From positions 1 through 15,127 of the forward strand of contig CAZZNQ010000094.1 in assembly GCA_964655775.1 (NCBI GenBank): DNA of 15,127 bases, in the 5' to 3' direction. The translations under genes and the position numbers were made by a program. The notes under the pieces were generated by a model, which searched no databases, had not been told where the DNA came from, and saw only the letters and a program-made list of their open reading frames with translations. The stretch's first letter is position 1, and every line of letters starts with the position of its first letter. Source of the DNA: CAZZNQ01 sp964655775 (GTDB lineage Bacteria; Planctomycetota; Brocadiia; SM23-32). Shown here piece by piece: positions 14,208-15,127 of this stretch.

Positions 14208-15127
14208 TCACTCCGAATCCATCCGAGCCGGGAGCTCCCAGTTGCGGGCATCATCCGTACAGACCGCGTCGCGCTCCGCAACTGCTTGCTGCCCCGTCTC
14301 GTCTAGCCAGAAGGCTGTCAGTGCGCCCGCCCCAGGTGCGTCCACATTGTGAATGCTAGGCACCACCACCTGAACTCGGCATAGGAAGGCCGATGTGTTG
14401 GGATGAGGCACCTGCAGTCTGAACTCCTCATCGCCAGCAGAGACCGATATCTCCGTCTCCCACTTGTACCTCGGCGTCAACACAGGGCCGCACAGCCTCC
14501 ATCCAAGACTCCACCGTCTCTTCCTGACCCTCTGCACCTGGTACCGGACATAGTGACAGTCGTAGACGCAGCGGACATTGCAGAAGCCAACCTGCCAGCC
14601 CAGCCCACCAGATCCCTCAACGCTCCTGCCAATGGGCTCGTTCCTCTTGTAGGTACAACTGGTAAACTCCCTGTAATCGACAAGAGTGACTACCTTCAGG
14701 CCACGGGGGTCCGTGATTGCAGAGGGGCGGCTCCCCGAGTACGCATAGCGGTGCACATCTCCCCTATCACGGTCCCGGTTAGCAAACCGCCCCAGCTCGG
14801 ACGTGTACTGCCGTGCGATGAAGTGGTAGAGGCCGGGATCGGCGTCCAGGGGTTTGCCGGCGAAGCGGTAGGGGTTACTGAAGGCCTCGCTGGCGCTGCG
14901 GGCCACTCCGAAGGCATCATACGTGTAGCTGTTGGCGACGGCCGCCGATGAATCCAGTAGATTCCAGTTCGTGCCGACCTGGTCGGCCTCGGGCACGTAG
15001 GCGTTGCCGGCCGCCGACTCGATGACAGTGATGTCGCCGACGCTGTCGATCCCGCTCGGGCTCTCGCCGTGGACCTGTCGCTGCTTCAGCGTCCCCACGT
15101 CGTCCTCGGTCTTCAGCACCCGGATGC
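14208..15127 (-). CDS. RHS repeat protein, 3' part (core plus C-terminal variable tip); 5' end beyond window
   Basis: The frame is open to the right edge, so the gene starts outside. The portion from 14697 to the edge is the RHS core: SGIDSVGDITVIESAAGNAY, YTYDAFGVARS, PLDADPGLYHFIARQYTSEL, GRFANRDRDRGDVHRYAYSG and the closing TDPRGL. RHS proteins are large secreted shells that deliver a C-terminal toxin. After DPRGL, codons 14696-14211 encode a 162-residue tip with seven cysteines (SCTY, FCNVRCVYDC, RLCG, FLCR, VCTD) and a basic patch (RVRKRRWSLGWR). I recognise no toxin family in it. The tip uses A/T-ending codons more than the core, as expected for an exchanged module. It ends in TGA at 14208, directly before the ankyrin lipoprotein. 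An in-frame GTG at 15119 is not the start, because RHS-like sequence continues upstream. Confidence 0.85.
   Translation of the reverse strand, partial: IRVLKTEDDVGTLKQRQVHGESPSGIDSVGDITVIESAAGNAYVPEADQVGTNWNLLDSSAAVANSYTYDAFGVARSASEAFSNPYRFAGKPLDADPGLYHFIARQYTSELGRFANRDRDRGDVHRYAYSGSRPSAITDPRGLKVVTLVDYREFTSCTYKRNEPIGRSVEGSGGLGWQVGFCNVRCVYDCHYVRYQVQRVRKRRWSLGWRLCGPVLTPRYKWETEISVSAGDEEFRLQVPHPNTSAFLCRVQVVVPSIHNVDAPGAGALTAFWLDETGQQAVAERDAVCTDDARNWELPARMDSE
14979..15011 (-). repeat. 33-bp direct repeat, copy 2 (inside the RHS core)
   Basis: Exact copy of 11393-11425 in the same orientation, encoding AGNAYVPEADQ within the intact RHS core. This copy sits in its natural coding context, so it is the parent-like copy and the left one is the displaced fragment. 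Confidence 0.85.

Noticed and set aside
1..15127. CRISPR arrays, tRNA or rRNA genes, insertion sequence transposases, integrases
   Set aside because: None was seen. There is no regular spaced repeat, no cloverleaf or rRNA-like stretch, and no transposase or recombinase motif. The only longer repeat is the 33-bp RHS pair.

Overview
This is a GC-rich bacterial window (about 60% G+C judged by eye) with dense genes, strongly G/C third codon positions and several TTG starts behind good Shine-Dalgarno sequences. The enzyme mix (DUF5060/DUF4038/DUF5605 glycosidase, five-bladed-propeller glycosidase-like protein, CocE-type hydrolase, an unusual CubicO-like serine hydrolase, an Fe-S-type-related aldo/keto reductase) together with an RHS gene whose core resembles those of Planctomycetota and related environmental lineages suggests a Planctomycetota/PVC or Armatimonadota-like bacterium. 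That placement is an inference; there is no rRNA, tRNA or marker gene here.

Layout. (1) 1-4803, minus strand: a leftward cluster for carbohydrate or ester breakdown, consisting of a secreted CocE/NonD-type hydrolase, a GH32/GH43-like propeller protein with a TTG start, and a DUF5060-DUF4038-DUF5605 glycoside hydrolase that runs off the left edge. (2) 4804-5134: a 331-bp divergent control region with two perfect inverted repeats. (3) 5135-7167, plus strand: a beta-lactamase-fold serine hydrolase overlapping an AEC-family permease by 16 bp. (4) 7287-8477, minus strand: an aldo/keto reductase. (5) 8788-11380, plus strand: an M20 amidohydrolase followed after 43 bp by a class-I flavin disulfide reductase lacking the usual C-terminal His-Pro-Thr motif. 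(6) 11381-15127, mostly minus strand: an RHS polymorphic-toxin-like locus. The 3' part of an RHS gene enters from the right, with its core and a 162-residue Cys-containing tip of unknown type. It is followed at once (stop and start 4 bp apart) by an ankyrin-repeat lipoprotein. Downstream lie a 36-codon RHS repeat fragment, a small plus-strand ORF, a membrane protein and a second short RHS remnant. That remnant carries an exact 33-bp copy of the RHS core.

The most interesting part is region 6. It looks like an RHS toxin tip with a candidate ankyrin-lipoprotein immunity gene, followed by a decayed older cassette (RHS debris plus a membrane protein) of the kind left by tip displacement. The left part reads as an ordinary carbohydrate or ester catabolic neighbourhood whose exact substrates cannot be told from the sequence.
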